Source: Polaribacter aquimarinus (lineage in GTDB: Bacteria; Bacteroidota; Bacteroidia; Flavobacteriales; Flavobacteriaceae). Taken from it: a stretch of DNA of 64,000 bases. The DNA is taken from NCBI RefSeq assembly GCF_003129485.1, contig NZ_QFFG01000006.1, forward strand, positions 124,001-188,000, given 5' to 3'. The number at the start of each line of letters is the position of its first letter. Positions within the stretch are counted from its first letter, which is position 1. The notes under the pieces were generated by a model. The model saw nothing but the letters and a program-made list of their open reading frames with translations. It did not search any database and had not been told where the DNA came from. The position numbers were made by a program, and so were the translations under genes. Below are positions 9,154 to 18,142 of the stretch, piece after piece.

Positions 9154-9720
9154 ATGGCAACAACATCAGATATTAGAAACGGATTGTGTATTAGATACAA
9201 TAATGATATTTATAAAATTGTAGAATTTTTACATGTAAAACCAGGTAAAGGTCCTGCTTTTGTTAGAACAAAATTAAAAAGTGTAACTAATGGAAAAGTA
9301 GTAGATAATACTTTTCCTGCGGGTAGAAAAATTGATGATGTTAGGGTAGAAACTCACAAGTTTCAATACTTATATAATGATGGAGATACTTACCATTTTA
9401 TGAATGAGCAAGATTACTCTCAAATTCAATTGCAAAAAACAGCCTTGGATGTTCCTGAATTGATGAAAGAAGGAGAAGTTGTTACCATTATTATTAATTC
9501 TGAAGATGATATGCCTTTATCTGTTGAGATGCCAGCAAGTGTTATCTTAGAAGTAAGTCATACAGAACCTGGAGTTAAAGGAAATACTGCAACAAACGCC
9601 ACAAAACCTGCTACAGTAGAAACAGGAGCGAGAATTAATGTGCCTTTATTTATTAATGAAGGAGATAAAATTAAAGTAGAAACTACTAAAGGTACTTATC
9701 AAGAACGTATCAAAGACTAA
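9154..9720 (+). CDS. efp: Translation elongation factor P
   Basis: EF-P helps ribosomes through polyproline stretches. The 188-residue protein has the three expected beta-barrel domains: KOW-like N-terminal domain with the KPGKGPAF loop whose Lys reaches the peptidyl-transferase centre, the middle OB domain, and the C-terminal OB domain ending in ERIKD. It sits inside the lipid A operon, as often in this clade. Its role bears on the polyproline-repeat protein encoded at 30.2-30.8 kb, which should need EF-P. Confidence 0.96.
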   Translation: MATTSDIRNGLCIRYNNDIYKIVEFLHVKPGKGPAFVRTKLKSVTNGKVVDNTFPAGRKIDDVRVETHKFQYLYNDGDTYHFMNEQDYSQIQLQKTALDVPELMKEGEVVTIIINSEDDMPLSVEMPASVILEVSHTEPGVKGNTATNATKPATVETGARINVPLFINEGDKIKVETTKGTYQERIKD

Positions 9721-9726
9721 TTGTTC

Positions 9727-10497
9727 ATGGCAACTAAAACCAGAGAGGAGATTAATCAGACTGAAAAAGACTACTGGAATGAAGGTAAGCTAGACAGAAC
9801 AAAGATTAAAAAACTTCGCAGGCATGCTTTTTACTATTCTTACAAAAGAGAAAAGAAAATTTTAAAAAAACTTTTAAAAGATTTTAACGGTAAAGATGTT
9901 TTAGAAATTGGTTCTTACACATGGGCAGCTTGGTTTAATAAAGACACAAAACCAAAAAGTTTAACTTGCATAAATATTTCTGAGGTTGAGTTAGAAAATG
10001 GAAAACTTCATGCGGCAAAACAACCTTTTCAAATTAGCCATCATTTAATGGATGCTAATGCATTAACTTTTGATGACAATTCTTTTGATGTAGTTTTTGG
10101 TGGTGCAATATTACATCATTTAGACATAGAAAAATCTATTGAACACATTCATAGAGTGTTAAAACCAGGAGGAAAAGTAGTATTCCTAGAACCACTAAAC
10201 ATGAACCCTTTGTATAAGATTTATAGAAAGTTGAATCCACAAGAGAGAACTCCAGATGAACATGCTTTAGTTTCTAAAGATTTTAAAATTATTCGTAATA
10301 AATTTACTTTCAATCACTATTTTTTCGATTTCTTTTCTGTTGCTTTTGGGTTCATTTCTTTAAAAATTTTTGGAGATAAAAACTACGACAATTGGATTAA
10401 TAAATTAGGTTATAATTTAGATGTATTTTTCTCTAAAATACCTTTTCTCTACGTATTATTTGCAAGAGTTATAATTTACGGAAGTAATAAAAAATAA
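9727..10497 (+). CDS. Class I SAM-dependent methyltransferase, substrate unknown
   Basis: A 256-residue protein with the Rossmann-type motifs of class I methyltransferases: VLEIGSYTWAAWF (motif I), DANALTFDDNSFDVVFG (motifs II/III region), LHHLDIEKSIEHIHRVLKPGGKVVFLEP. The order and spacing fit the Methyltransf_11 group. Two ATG/TTG choices exist; ATG at 9727 leaves a 6-base gap after efp and is preferred. It lies between efp and a second lpxD-like gene, so a lipid or glycolipid substrate is possible, but no residue shows it. Confidence 0.82.
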   Translation: MATKTREEINQTEKDYWNEGKLDRTKIKKLRRHAFYYSYKREKKILKKLLKDFNGKDVLEIGSYTWAAWFNKDTKPKSLTCINISEVELENGKLHAAKQPFQISHHLMDANALTFDDNSFDVVFGGAILHHLDIEKSIEHIHRVLKPGGKVVFLEPLNMNPLYKIYRKLNPQERTPDEHALVSKDFKIIRNKFTFNHYFFDFFSVAFGFISLKIFGDKNYDNWINKLGYNLDVFFSKIPFLYVLFARVIIYGSNKK

Positions 10498-10499
10498 AT

Positions 10500-11429
10500 A
10501 TGAAATTTAAATTCCCTCAAACTCTAAGTGGAATAGCTGACATTCTTAATGTTAATTTTATTGGTGATAAAAATTTTGAAATTTTAGGAATTAATGAAAT
10601 TCATGTTGTAGAAAAAGGTGATATTGTTTTTGTAGATCATCCAAAATATTATGATAAAGCTTTAAATTCTGCTGCTACTACTATATTAATTAACAAAGAA
10701 GTAGATTGCCCAGAAGGAAAATCATTATTGATTTCTGACGATCCATTTCGTGATTTTAATAAATTAACCATACATTTTAACCCTTTTATTGCATCGATAG
10801 TTAGTATTTCTGATTCAGCAATTATAGGAAAAAACACCATAATTCAACCTAATGTTTTTATTGGAAATGATGTAAAAATTGGTCGAAATTGTATTATACA
10901 CCCAAACGTGTCAATTTATGATAATGCTGTGATAGGAGACAATGTTACCATTCATGCAAATACAGTTTTAGGAGCTGATGCATTTTATTATAAAAATAGA
11001 CCTACAGGTTACGATAAATTAATTTCTGGAGGTAGAGTTGTTATAGAAGACAATGTAGATATTGGTGCGTCTTGTACTATAGATAAAGGTGTTTCGGGTA
11101 GTACTACAATAGGAAAAGGAACAAAAATTGACAATCAAGTTCACGTGGGTCATGACACCATTATTGGTAAGAAATGTTTAATTGCATCTCAAACAGGAAT
11201 TGCTGGATGTGTTATCATAGAAGATGAAGTTACAATTTGGGGACAAGTTGGAACAAATAGTGGTATTACAATTGGAAAAGGTGCAGTAATTTTAGGTCAA
11301 ACTGGGGTTACAAAATCTGTTGTTGGTGGGAAAAGTTATTTTGGAACTCCTATATCGGAATCGAGAGAAAAGTTAAAAGAATTAGCAGAAATAAAACGTT
11401 TCTTAAAAGAAAGAAAAAATACTGAGTAA
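10500..11429 (+). CDS. Second LpxD-like hexapeptide acyltransferase
   Basis: A 309-residue LpxD homologue, about 40 residues shorter than the LpxD at 5925. It has the uridine-binding N-terminal domain (1-100) and beta-helix (about 105-280). The catalytic His is present (His218 in VHVGHDTIIG), but where the first LpxD has a second conserved His (GIVGHLTI) this protein has GTNSGITI, with Gly255 in that place. The Phe/Tyr-rich acyl segment also differs (ADAFYYKNRP). It follows the methyltransferase by 2 bases. It may N-acylate a different sugar nucleotide or use a different acyl chain. Confidence 0.8.
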   Translation: MKFKFPQTLSGIADILNVNFIGDKNFEILGINEIHVVEKGDIVFVDHPKYYDKALNSAATTILINKEVDCPEGKSLLISDDPFRDFNKLTIHFNPFIASIVSISDSAIIGKNTIIQPNVFIGNDVKIGRNCIIHPNVSIYDNAVIGDNVTIHANTVLGADAFYYKNRPTGYDKLISGGRVVIEDNVDIGASCTIDKGVSGSTTIGKGTKIDNQVHVGHDTIIGKKCLIASQTGIAGCVIIEDEVTIWGQVGTNSGITIGKGAVILGQTGVTKSVVGGKSYFGTPISESREKLKELAEIKRFLKERKNTE

Positions 11430-11501
11430 ATTTTAACTTATTATAAGGATTAATATTAATATAATTATTAGGTTTTCTTTTTTAAAAAGCAAACAAAGAA
11501 C

Positions 11502-11509
11502 TATTTTTG
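11502..11509 (+). promoter_or_regulatory. -7 promoter element of sucD
   Basis: TATTTTTG fits TAnnTTTG exactly and lies 27 bases upstream of the sucD ATG, in the 107-base gap after the lpxD-like gene. The -33 region is only a T run. Confidence 0.55.
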
Positions 11510-11536
11510 CATCACTAAATTAAAAAAAATCAAACC

Positions 11537-12409
11537 ATGAGTGTTTTAGTAAATAAAAATTCAAATATAATTGTACAAGGTTTTACTGGTAGTGAAGGAA
11601 CATTTCACGCTGGACAAATGATTGATTATGGAACCAACGTTGTTGGGGGAGTTACTCCAGGAAAAGGAGGTCAAGAGCACTTAGGTAAACCAGTTTTTAA
11701 CACTGTTGTAGAAGCTGTAGAAAAAGTACAAGCAGATACATCTATTATATTTGTACCCCCAGCTTTTGCCGCTGATGCCATCATGGAATCTGCAGATGCT
11801 GGAATAAAAGTAATTATTTGTATTACTGAAGGAATACCTACTTCAGATATGGTAAAAGTAAAAGCATACATCGCAGATAAGGATTGCACATTAGTTGGTC
11901 CTAACTGTCCGGGAGTTATTACTCCAGATGAAGCTAAAGTAGGTATTATGCCAGGTTTTATCTTTAAAAAAGGAAAAGTAGGTATAGTTTCTAAATCGGG
12001 TACACTAACTTATGAAGCAGCAGATCAAGTAGTAAAACAAGGTTTTGGTATTACAACTGCAATTGGAATTGGAGGAGACCCAATCATTGGAACTACTACT
12101 AAAGAAGCGGTTGAATTGTTAATGAATGATGATGAAACTGAAGCTATTGTTATGATTGGTGAAATAGGTGGAAATCTAGAAGCTGAAGCAGCAAAATGGA
12201 TTAAAGCAGATGGTAATAGAAAACCAGTTGTTGGGTTTATTGCTGGACAAACAGCACCAGCTGGAAGAACAATGGGGCATGCTGGAGCAATTGTTGGTGG
12301 TGCTGATGATACTGCACAAGCGAAAATGAAGATTTTAGCTGAAAATGGAGTTCATGTAGTTAGTTCTCCTGCTAAAATTGGTGAAATGGTGGCTAGTGTT
12401 TTAAATTAA
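11537..12409 (+). CDS. sucD: Succinyl-CoA synthetase alpha subunit
   Basis: This TCA-cycle subunit converts succinyl-CoA to succinate with substrate-level phosphorylation. The 290-residue protein has the CoA-binding Rossmann domain ([10 protein letters not shown], about 10-100), [14 protein letters not shown] and the phospho-His motif [10 protein letters not shown] near residue 250. The partner sucC is not in this window. It has its own promoter and is followed by a terminator, so it is a single-gene unit. Confidence 0.96.
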   Translation: MSVLVNKNSNIIVQGFTGSEGTFHAGQMIDYGTNVVGGVTPGKGGQEHLGKPVFNTVVEAVEKVQADTSIIFVPPAFAADAIMESADAGIKVIICITEGIPTSDMVKVKAYIADKDCTLVGPNCPGVITPDEAKVGIMPGFIFKKGKVGIVSKSGTLTYEAADQVVKQGFGITTAIGIGGDPIIGTTTKEAVELLMNDDETEAIVMIGEIGGNLEAEAAKWIKADGNRKPVVGFIAGQTAPAGRTMGHAGAIVGGADDTAQAKMKILAENGVHVVSSPAKIGEMVASVLN

Positions 12410-12442
12410 ATCTACAATTTATAATATTTCTTATTACAAAAG

Positions 12443-12476
12443 AACTCGTAAAGTATTTATGCTTTGCGAGTTTTTT
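12443..12476 (+). terminator. Intrinsic terminator after sucD
   Basis: An 11-bp stem (12443-12453 with 12462-12472, one wobble pair) and an 8-base loop run into a T stretch, 33 bases after the sucD stop. Confidence 0.8.
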
Positions 12477-12491
12477 ATTTTATTATCTTTG
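12464..12491 (+). promoter_or_regulatory. fabG promoter, TTG-N17-TATCTTTG
   Basis: TTG at 12464-12466 and TATCTTTG at 12484-12491 are separated by 17 bases, an exact Bacteroidetes housekeeping promoter. The -33 element lies in the 3' arm of the sucD terminator, so the two signals are interleaved. The fabG ATG is 24 bases further on. Confidence 0.7.
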
Positions 12492-12515
12492 GAGCCTTAA
12501 ATACAACTAAACAAT

Positions 12516-13262
12516 ATGAAATTATTAGAAAACAAATCAGCTATTATTACCGGTGCTACTAGAGGTATTGGGCGTGGTATAGCTATTGAATTTGCTAAAC
12601 AAGGAGCCAATGTTGCTTTTACCTATAGTTCTTCTGTTGATGCAGCAAATGCTTTAGAAGAAGAATTAAAAGCATTAGGTGTTTCTGCAAAAGGATATCA
12701 ATCTAACGCTGCAAATTTTGATGCTGCTCAAGAATTAGCTAAAGATGTTTTAAAAGAATTTGGATCAATTGATATTTTAGTAAACAATGCAGGTATTACT
12801 AAAGACAACCTGTTAATGCGTATCACAGAAGAAGATTTTGATAAAGTAATAGAAGTTAATTTAAAATCTGTATTTAATTTAACAAAAGCAGTAATTCGCC
12901 CTATGATGAAACAAAGAGGTGGTTCTATTATTAATATGAGCTCTGTTGTTGGTTTAAAAGGAAATGCTGGTCAAACTAATTATGCAGCTTCAAAAGCAGG
13001 AATTGTAGGTTTTTCAAAATCTGTCGCTTTAGAGTTAGGGTCTAGAAACATTAGAAGCAATGTTGTTGCTCCTGGTTTTATAGAAACAGAAATGACTGCT
13101 AAATTAGATGAAGCTACTGTACAAAGTTGGAGGGATGGAATTCCTTTAAAAAGAGGAGGGCAACCCGAAGATATAGCAAATGCTTGTGTTTTCTTAGGCT
13201 CTGATATGAGTGCTTATATTACTGGCCAAACTTTGTCTGTTGATGGAGGTATGTTAACTTAA
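12516..13262 (+). CDS. fabG: 3-oxoacyl-ACP reductase FabG
   Basis: FabG is the NADPH-dependent reductase of fatty-acid elongation. The 248-residue short-chain dehydrogenase shows the cofactor motif TGATRGIGRGIA, LVNNAGIT, the catalytic Ser in MSSVVG and Tyr/Lys in NYAASKAGI, and ends in SVDGGMLT. Both motifs and length are typical. It is bracketed by its own promoter and a terminator. Confidence 0.95.
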   Translation: MKLLENKSAIITGATRGIGRGIAIEFAKQGANVAFTYSSSVDAANALEEELKALGVSAKGYQSNAANFDAAQELAKDVLKEFGSIDILVNNAGITKDNLLMRITEEDFDKVIEVNLKSVFNLTKAVIRPMMKQRGGSIINMSSVVGLKGNAGQTNYAASKAGIVGFSKSVALELGSRNIRSNVVAPGFIETEMTAKLDEATVQSWRDGIPLKRGGQPEDIANACVFLGSDMSAYITGQTLSVDGGMLT

Positions 13263-13290
13263 AAGTATCTTAAAATATAATTTAATTAAT

Positions 13291-13326
13291 AACCTGTAAC
13301 AATTAATCGTTGCAGGTTTTTTATTT
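13291..13326 (+). terminator. Intrinsic terminator after fabG
   Basis: A 10-bp stem (13291-13300 with 13309-13318, one wobble) and 8-base loop are followed by a run of T. A TTG at 13310 that would extend the next ORF lies inside the stem, so that start is rejected. Confidence 0.82.
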
Positions 13327-13366
13327 TTTAATAGTTCTTTATATCTTCACAATAAATAAAAAACCT

Positions 13367-15394
13367 TTGCAAATAGTCAGTATTTTTTATATCATTATTG
13401 CTTTCTTATTAAGTGTTTTTGTTGGATATTTTCAATATTTTTATAAAGTAAAAAAAACTCCAAGAATTCATATTTTTCTTTCTATTATAAAATCACTTGC
13501 ACTTTTTTTTCTTTTTTTATTACTTATTAATCCAACATTAAAAAGTGTAGAATTTGAAAACACAAAACCTGTTTTAATTATTTTGGTTGATAATTCTAAA
13601 TCAATTTCCTTTTTTAAGGAAGAAAATAATGTCAGAGATGTTTTAACGTTTTTAAAAGAGAATAGTAAGCTTAACAGAAAATTTGATGTCAAAGAATTTT
13701 ACTTTGGAAAAACTATAAAAAGTGAAGATAGTTTAACTTTCACTAAAAGTAATACTAATATTTTTAATGCTATTCATGAATCTAAAGTATTGTATAGAAA
13801 TCGAATTTCGCCAATTGTTATGCTTACTGATGGTAATCAAACTATAGGGAATGATTATCAGTTTACTATAGCAAAACAAGGTATTTATCCTTTAGTATTT
13901 GGAGACACTTCGTTATATAAAGATTTAATTATAAAACAGTTAAATGTTAATAAGTATAGTTTTGTTAAAAATAAATTTCCAGTTGAAGTAATTCTTAACT
14001 ATGATGGGAAAGAAACTGTTAATACTAAGTTTAAAATTTCTAAAAATGGAAAAGTTGTTTTTAGAAAAAGAATTCAATTTTCAGCAAATGAAAATTCTAA
14101 AGTTATAACTACACATTTAACATCCACTAAAGAAGGCTTACAATATTATAAAGCTTCGGTTGATAAAGTTAATGGAGAAAAAAACATAAAAAACAACTCT
14201 AAAAATTTTTCAATAGAAGTTATAGATGAACAAACAAAAGTATTAATACTCTCTTCATTTTTACATCCTGATTTAGGGGGCTTAAAAAAAGCAATAGAGC
14301 AAAATAAACAGCGCTCAGTAGATATTATAAATATTAACGAATTTAAAAAAGATTTAAATGGTTATCAGCTTATTATTTTGTATCAACCTACAGTTAAGTT
14401 CAATAATGTTATCAATGATATAAAACAAGAAAACCTTAATTATTTTTTGATTTCTGGAACTAATACGGATTGGAGCTTTATCAACAGAAAAAGACTTGGT
14501 TTTTCCAAACAATTTATCAACAAACTAGAACTATTTGCTGCAAAACATAATAATGGGTTTCTAACTTTTTCTCAGAAAAATATTGGTTTTGAACAATTTA
14601 CTCCATTAAAAGACAAGTTTGGAGAAATCTCAATTAAAAAAGAACATCAAAACTTATTATATCAAAATATTAATGGATTACTAACGGAACAACCATTACT
14701 TTCAACTTTTGAAGAAAACAATCAAAAAACTGCAATTCTATTTGGAGAAGGAATATGGAAATGGAGAAGTAATACCTTTTTAAATACTAGTTCATTTCAA
14801 GATTTTGATGAATTTATAGGAAGTTTAGTACAATATTTGGCTACTAATAAAAAAAGAAATCGCTTAGAAGTTAATGTAGAAAATTTATATCCTGCAAATG
14901 CAATTATTTCTATTTCTGCCTTCTATACAGATAAGAACTATAAGTTTGATTCAAGAGCTTCGTTAGAAATCTCCATCACCAATACGGTTACCAAAAAGGG
15001 TGTTAAATTGCCTTTTTCATTGGCAAACAATTCTTATCAAGCAGAAATAGAGAATCTTCCATCTGGAGATTATGTTTACAAAGTAACTGTTTTAAATCAA
15101 AAAATAAATAGTTTCGGAAAATTTAAGATTACTGATTATCAAATAGAAGAACAGTTTACAAATGCGAATACAAATAAGCTGCAAAAATTAGCGGATAAAT
15201 CGAATGGTAAACTTTTTTACAAAAATCAAAAAGAGGAACTGTTAAATGAGTTATTAGATAATAAAGCTTATTATACTATACAAAAATCGATTACAAAAGA
15301 AAGACAATTAATAGATTGGAAATGGATTTTATTCATTATAATCTTTCTATTTACTTCTGAATGGTTTACAAGAAAGTATTTTGGTAAAATTTAA
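13367..15394 (+). CDS. Membrane-anchored vWA-domain protein
   Basis: About 675 residues from the TTG at 13367; the longer reading from 13310 would begin within the fabG terminator. There are two N-terminal membrane helices (about 1-25 and 40-65), then a von Willebrand A-like domain with MIDAS-type DNSKS and a MLTDGN segment, beta-rich middle regions, and a last helix near the C-terminus (WKWILFIIIFLF). It resembles Bacteroidetes periplasmic-facing BatA/BatB-like proteins, but no Bat partners are near. Function unknown. Confidence 0.72.
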   Translation: MQIVSIFYIIIAFLLSVFVGYFQYFYKVKKTPRIHIFLSIIKSLALFFLFLLLINPTLKSVEFENTKPVLIILVDNSKSISFFKEENNVRDVLTFLKENSKLNRKFDVKEFYFGKTIKSEDSLTFTKSNTNIFNAIHESKVLYRNRISPIVMLTDGNQTIGNDYQFTIAKQGIYPLVFGDTSLYKDLIIKQLNVNKYSFVKNKFPVEVILNYDGKETVNTKFKISKNGKVVFRKRIQFSANENSKVITTHLTSTKEGLQYYKASVDKVNGEKNIKNNSKNFSIEVIDEQTKVLILSSFLHPDLGGLKKAIEQNKQRSVDIININEFKKDLNGYQLIILYQPTVKFNNVINDIKQENLNYFLISGTNTDWSFINRKRLGFSKQFINKLELFAAKHNNGFLTFSQKNIGFEQFTPLKDKFGEISIKKEHQNLLYQNINGLLTEQPLLSTFEENNQKTAILFGEGIWKWRSNTFLNTSSFQDFDEFIGSLVQYLATNKKRNRLEVNVENLYPANAIISISAFYTDKNYKFDSRASLEISITNTVTKKGVKLPFSLANNSYQAEIENLPSGDYVYKVTVLNQKINSFGKFKITDYQIEEQFTNANTNKLQKLADKSNGKLFYKNQKEELLNELLDNKAYYTIQKSITKERQLIDWKWILFIIIFLFTSEWFTRKYFGKI

Positions 15395-15438
15395 TTAAAA
15401 TGCATCTTTTATTTAAATTTATAATCAAATAAGTAAAA

Positions 15439-16341
15439 ATGGAACATCATCACCACCATCATGCACATCAGCATCATTCTTCAACAGAAAATATTAGTGC
15501 TGCTTTTTTTCTTAATTTATTTTTTACTATTGTAGAGTTTATAGGAGGGGTATATACAAATAGTCTAGCTATAACTTCTGATGCAATTCATGATTTAGGA
15601 GATACTATAAGTTTAGGAATGGCATGGTATTTTCAAAAATTATCTAACAAAAAAGCAACTAAAACTTATTCTTATGGTTTTAAAAGGTTCTCATTATTAG
15701 GAGCTATTATAAATTCTATAATTCTTTTCATTGGTTCAATTTTTATTATTATCGAATCTATTCCGAGAATTATATTGCCAGAACATTCCGATGCAAAAGG
15801 TATGATGTGGTTTGCAATTTTAGGTATTATTGTTAACGGTGCTGCAGTTTTAAAACTGAGAAAAGGAACGTCTATTAATGAGAGAGTTGTATCCTTACAC
15901 ATGCTAGAAGATGTTTTAGGTTGGACTGTTGTGTTAATTGGAAGTATAGTCATGCAATTTTATGACATTCCTGTTTTAGATCCTGTTTTATCTCTATTGA
16001 TAGCAGCATTTATTCTTTATAATGTGTTTAAAAATGGTAGAGAAAGTATAAGAATTATTTTGCAAGGTACACCTGTAAAAGTTTCTTCTGATGAAGTTCG
16101 CAAGCAAATTTTGCAAATAGAAGATGTGAAAAGCATACACGATTGTCATCTTTGGACTATGGATGGAGAGTATAATATTTTAACAATGCATTTAATTGTT
16201 GATGAGTCTCTTTCCTGGAAAGAAGGGAAAGCTCTAAAAGACAAAATTAGAAGCCTTTTGCATGATAATTTTAGTTTTGAACATGTTACACTAGAATTAG
16301 AAATAAAAACAGAAGATTGTGACTATATCAATTGTGTTTGA
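15439..16341 (+). CDS. Cation diffusion facilitator (zinc or similar metal exporter)
   Basis: A 300-residue CDF transporter with six predicted membrane helices (about 20-205) and a cytosolic C-terminal domain. The metal site is seen as SDAIHDLGD in helix 2 and HMLEDVLG in helix 5. The His in the first motif (HxxxD) points to zinc, perhaps cobalt or cadmium. The N-terminus is an unusual natural His tract with six consecutive His after MEH-type start and four more by residue 13, likely a metal-sensing or delivery tail. The C-terminal domain carries HDCHLWTMDG, typical of the family. Confidence 0.92.
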   Translation: MEHHHHHHAHQHHSSTENISAAFFLNLFFTIVEFIGGVYTNSLAITSDAIHDLGDTISLGMAWYFQKLSNKKATKTYSYGFKRFSLLGAIINSIILFIGSIFIIIESIPRIILPEHSDAKGMMWFAILGIIVNGAAVLKLRKGTSINERVVSLHMLEDVLGWTVVLIGSIVMQFYDIPVLDPVLSLLIAAFILYNVFKNGRESIRIILQGTPVKVSSDEVRKQILQIEDVKSIHDCHLWTMDGEYNILTMHLIVDESLSWKEGKALKDKIRSLLHDNFSFEHVTLELEIKTEDCDYINCV

Positions 16342-16354
16342 AGAACATAAGTTG

Positions 16355-16362
16355 TAAATTTG
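16355..16362 (+). promoter_or_regulatory. -7 promoter element of the prohibitin-like gene
   Basis: TAAATTTG fits TAnnTTTG and lies 23 bases before the ATG at 16386. A TTG at 16332-16334 is 20 bases upstream, slightly longer than the usual spacing. Confidence 0.45.
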
Positions 16363-16385
16363 AAATAAATTAAAAAACTTTAAAA

Positions 16386-17216
16386 ATGGCAAATAATCAA
16401 GTAGATATAAAGTTTCCTAAAGGAGGTGTGTTTTTTATTGTAGTTGCAGTAGCTTTATTAATATTATTCTCAAAATCAACAGTTACTATTGGTCCTGGTG
16501 AAGGTGGAGTAGTTTTTGAACGTTTTGGTGATGGTATAAATACAGAGAAAACTTATGGAGAAGGTTTTCAAATAGTAGCTCCATGGAATGAAATGATTAT
16601 ACGTAAAGTGCGTCAGCAATCGGTTTCTGATGAAATGAATGTACTTTCTGTAAACGGATTAGAAGTAAAAGTAAGTGGAACGGTATGGTATGAACCTGAA
16701 TTTTCGAATCTAGGTTTATTAATTAAAACTAAAGGTGAAGATTATGAACGTGAATTGTTAGATCCTGCAATTAATGCAGCAGCAAGAAGTGTTTTTGGAC
16801 GTTATACTCCAGAACAATTGTATTCTAGTAAGCGTGATGTAATTGAACAAGAAATTTTAGATGAAGTTCAAAAATTATTGAAAGACCAATATTTAATGGT
16901 AAAAAGAGTTTTAGTTAAAGACGTTAAATTACCACCTACAATTAGAACAGCAATTGAAACTAAATTAAAACAAGAACAAGAATCTTTAGAATACGAATTT
17001 AGAATTGCTAAAGCTAAAAAAGAAGCTGAAAGACAAAGAATTGATGCTGAAGGTAAAGCAACTGCAAATAAAATTTTAAGTGCTTCTTTAACTGATAAAA
17101 TTCTACAAGAAAAAGGTATTGAAGCTACTTTGAAATTATCTGAATCTAATAATAGTAAAGTAATAGTTATTGGTTCTGGTAAAAACGGAATGCCTATTAT
17201 TTTAGGAAATCAATAA
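16386..17216 (+). CDS. Prohibitin-family SPFH membrane protein
   Basis: A 276-residue protein with one N-terminal membrane helix (about 14-30), an SPFH/band 7 domain (about 35-200; TIGPGEGGVVFERFG, GEGFQIVAPWNE) and a charged coiled coil (about 195-235, alternating Lys/Glu/Ala). This is the layout of prohibitins, which form ring-like membrane scaffolds and often modulate FtsH proteases. No FtsH or NfeD gene is adjacent, so its partner is not shown here. Confidence 0.88.
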   Translation: MANNQVDIKFPKGGVFFIVVAVALLILFSKSTVTIGPGEGGVVFERFGDGINTEKTYGEGFQIVAPWNEMIIRKVRQQSVSDEMNVLSVNGLEVKVSGTVWYEPEFSNLGLLIKTKGEDYERELLDPAINAAARSVFGRYTPEQLYSSKRDVIEQEILDEVQKLLKDQYLMVKRVLVKDVKLPPTIRTAIETKLKQEQESLEYEFRIAKAKKEAERQRIDAEGKATANKILSASLTDKILQEKGIEATLKLSESNNSKVIVIGSGKNGMPIILGNQ

Positions 17217-17231
17217 AACAGAATCTAAATA

Positions 17232-17271
17232 GAAATGAAAAAATCCAGCTTTTGCTGGATTTTTTCATTTC
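17232..17271. terminator. Strong bidirectional terminator
   Basis: Perfect 18-bp arms (17232-17249 and 17254-17271) flank a TTTT loop, with A and T runs in the stem. It serves the prohibitin-like gene and the convergent DinB-like gene, whose stop codon touches its edge. Confidence 0.9.
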
Positions 17272-17825
17272 TACAAATCATCAGAGAAATCACCATCATG
17301 TTTACCCTTAGAAAACTTTTTTGCATTAAATTCCATGGATTTTCCTTTAGGGATTGTTAAACTTTTCCATCCACGTCCTTTTATCATTTTGCCTATTTGC
17401 ACTATTTGTCCAATGTGATATGAATAATGTGCTAACTGTCTATTAATTGCTTCAATTATCGTGTGTTCCTGATTTCTAATATAAATAGTTGTATTAAAAT
17501 TTTCTTCATTTATTGAGTTTAGTGCTTCAAAAAAACATTGCCAACCATCATTCCATTTTTCAAGAAGTTCTTCTTTGTTTTTTATGACGGATTCAAATTC
17601 CAAATCTCTATTTCTCCATTCTTTCTCTCCATCAGAAGTTAAAAAATTTGTCCACCTTGAATTCATATTTCCATAAAGATGGTTAACAATTATTGCTACA
17701 GAGTTAGAGGCTTCATTAAACCGCCAAAACAATTCTTTTTCTTCAAGTTGTTTAAAGGTTTTTTCTCCAACTGATTTATAATATTTGAATTGTGTTTTGA
17801 CATTCATTAAGTAATTTATTTCCAT
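17271..17825 (-). CDS. DUF1572 / DinB-superfamily protein
   Basis: About 184 residues from the ATG at 17825 (MEINYLMNVKTQFKYYK). Longer readings from 17840 or 17870 are possible but add nothing conserved. The protein is a four-helix bundle of the DinB-like superfamily, with conserved HLYGNMNSRWTNFLTSDGEK and HYSYHIGQIVQIGKM. His residues in HLYGN and in HYSYH are the expected metal ligands. Members of the wider family include thiol-dependent transferases; the function here is not known. Confidence 0.8.
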   Translation of the reverse strand: MEINYLMNVKTQFKYYKSVGEKTFKQLEEKELFWRFNEASNSVAIIVNHLYGNMNSRWTNFLTSDGEKEWRNRDLEFESVIKNKEELLEKWNDGWQCFFEALNSINEENFNTTIYIRNQEHTIIEAINRQLAHYSYHIGQIVQIGKMIKGRGWKSLTIPKGKSMEFNAKKFSKGKHDGDFSDDL

Positions 17826-17900
17826 ATTTAAAGATATCATTTTTTGAGCTAGCAACAAATTAACATACATTCTTAAAGTTCTGTTAAACCGATTTTTTAT

Positions 17901-17926
17901 TGTAACTAACTTAAGAGGTAGGCGTC
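17901..17926 (+). promoter_or_regulatory. ECF-sigma-like promoter, TGTAAC-N16-CGTC
   Basis: TGTAAC (17901-17906) and CGTC (17923-17926) are 16 bases apart, the layout of extracytoplasmic-function sigma promoters (AAC at -35, CGTC at -10) and unlike the TAnnTTTG promoters elsewhere in the window. It lies 29 bases before the start of the 40-codon ORF. Confidence 0.45.
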
Positions 17927-17955
17927 ATATGTATATAAATTAAATAAAAACAACC

Positions 17956-18078
17956 ATGACTAAACATCAAAATAATAATCAAAAAAGAGAGAATTCATTC
18001 GAAATAATTCAATCTAAAAGAATGACTTGGAATACAAGAAGAAAGTATAACTACAAATACATTACAACAGTATTTTAG
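17956..18078 (+). CDS. Small basic protein, 40 residues, unknown
   Basis: ATG at 17956 to TAG at 18078 encodes 40 residues, rich in Asn, Lys, Arg and Tyr (contains KRMTWNTRRKYNYKY near the end) with no signal peptide or membrane helix. It is supported by what surrounds it: an ECF-like promoter just upstream, an A-rich region before the ATG, and a terminator 27 bases after the stop. The highly basic tail could bind nucleic acid. I do not recognise a family. Confidence 0.5.
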   Translation: MTKHQNNNQKRENSFEIIQSKRMTWNTRRKYNYKYITTVF

Positions 18079-18105
18079 TTATTTAGTTAGTTTTTAATAG
18101 TTGAT

Positions 18106-18137
18106 AAAAGGTCGGAAAATATTTTTCTGACCTTTTT
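18106..18137. terminator. Intrinsic terminator
   Basis: A 14-bp stem (18106-18119 with 18123-18136, one wobble), a short loop and a T run, between the 40-codon ORF and the convergent CarboxypepD_reg-like gene. It can serve both. Confidence 0.8.
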
Positions 18138-18142
18138 GTATT

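Noticed and set aside
13310..13366. Upstream TTG start of the vWA gene
   Set aside because: It lies in the 3' arm of the fabG terminator, so the message would not start there.
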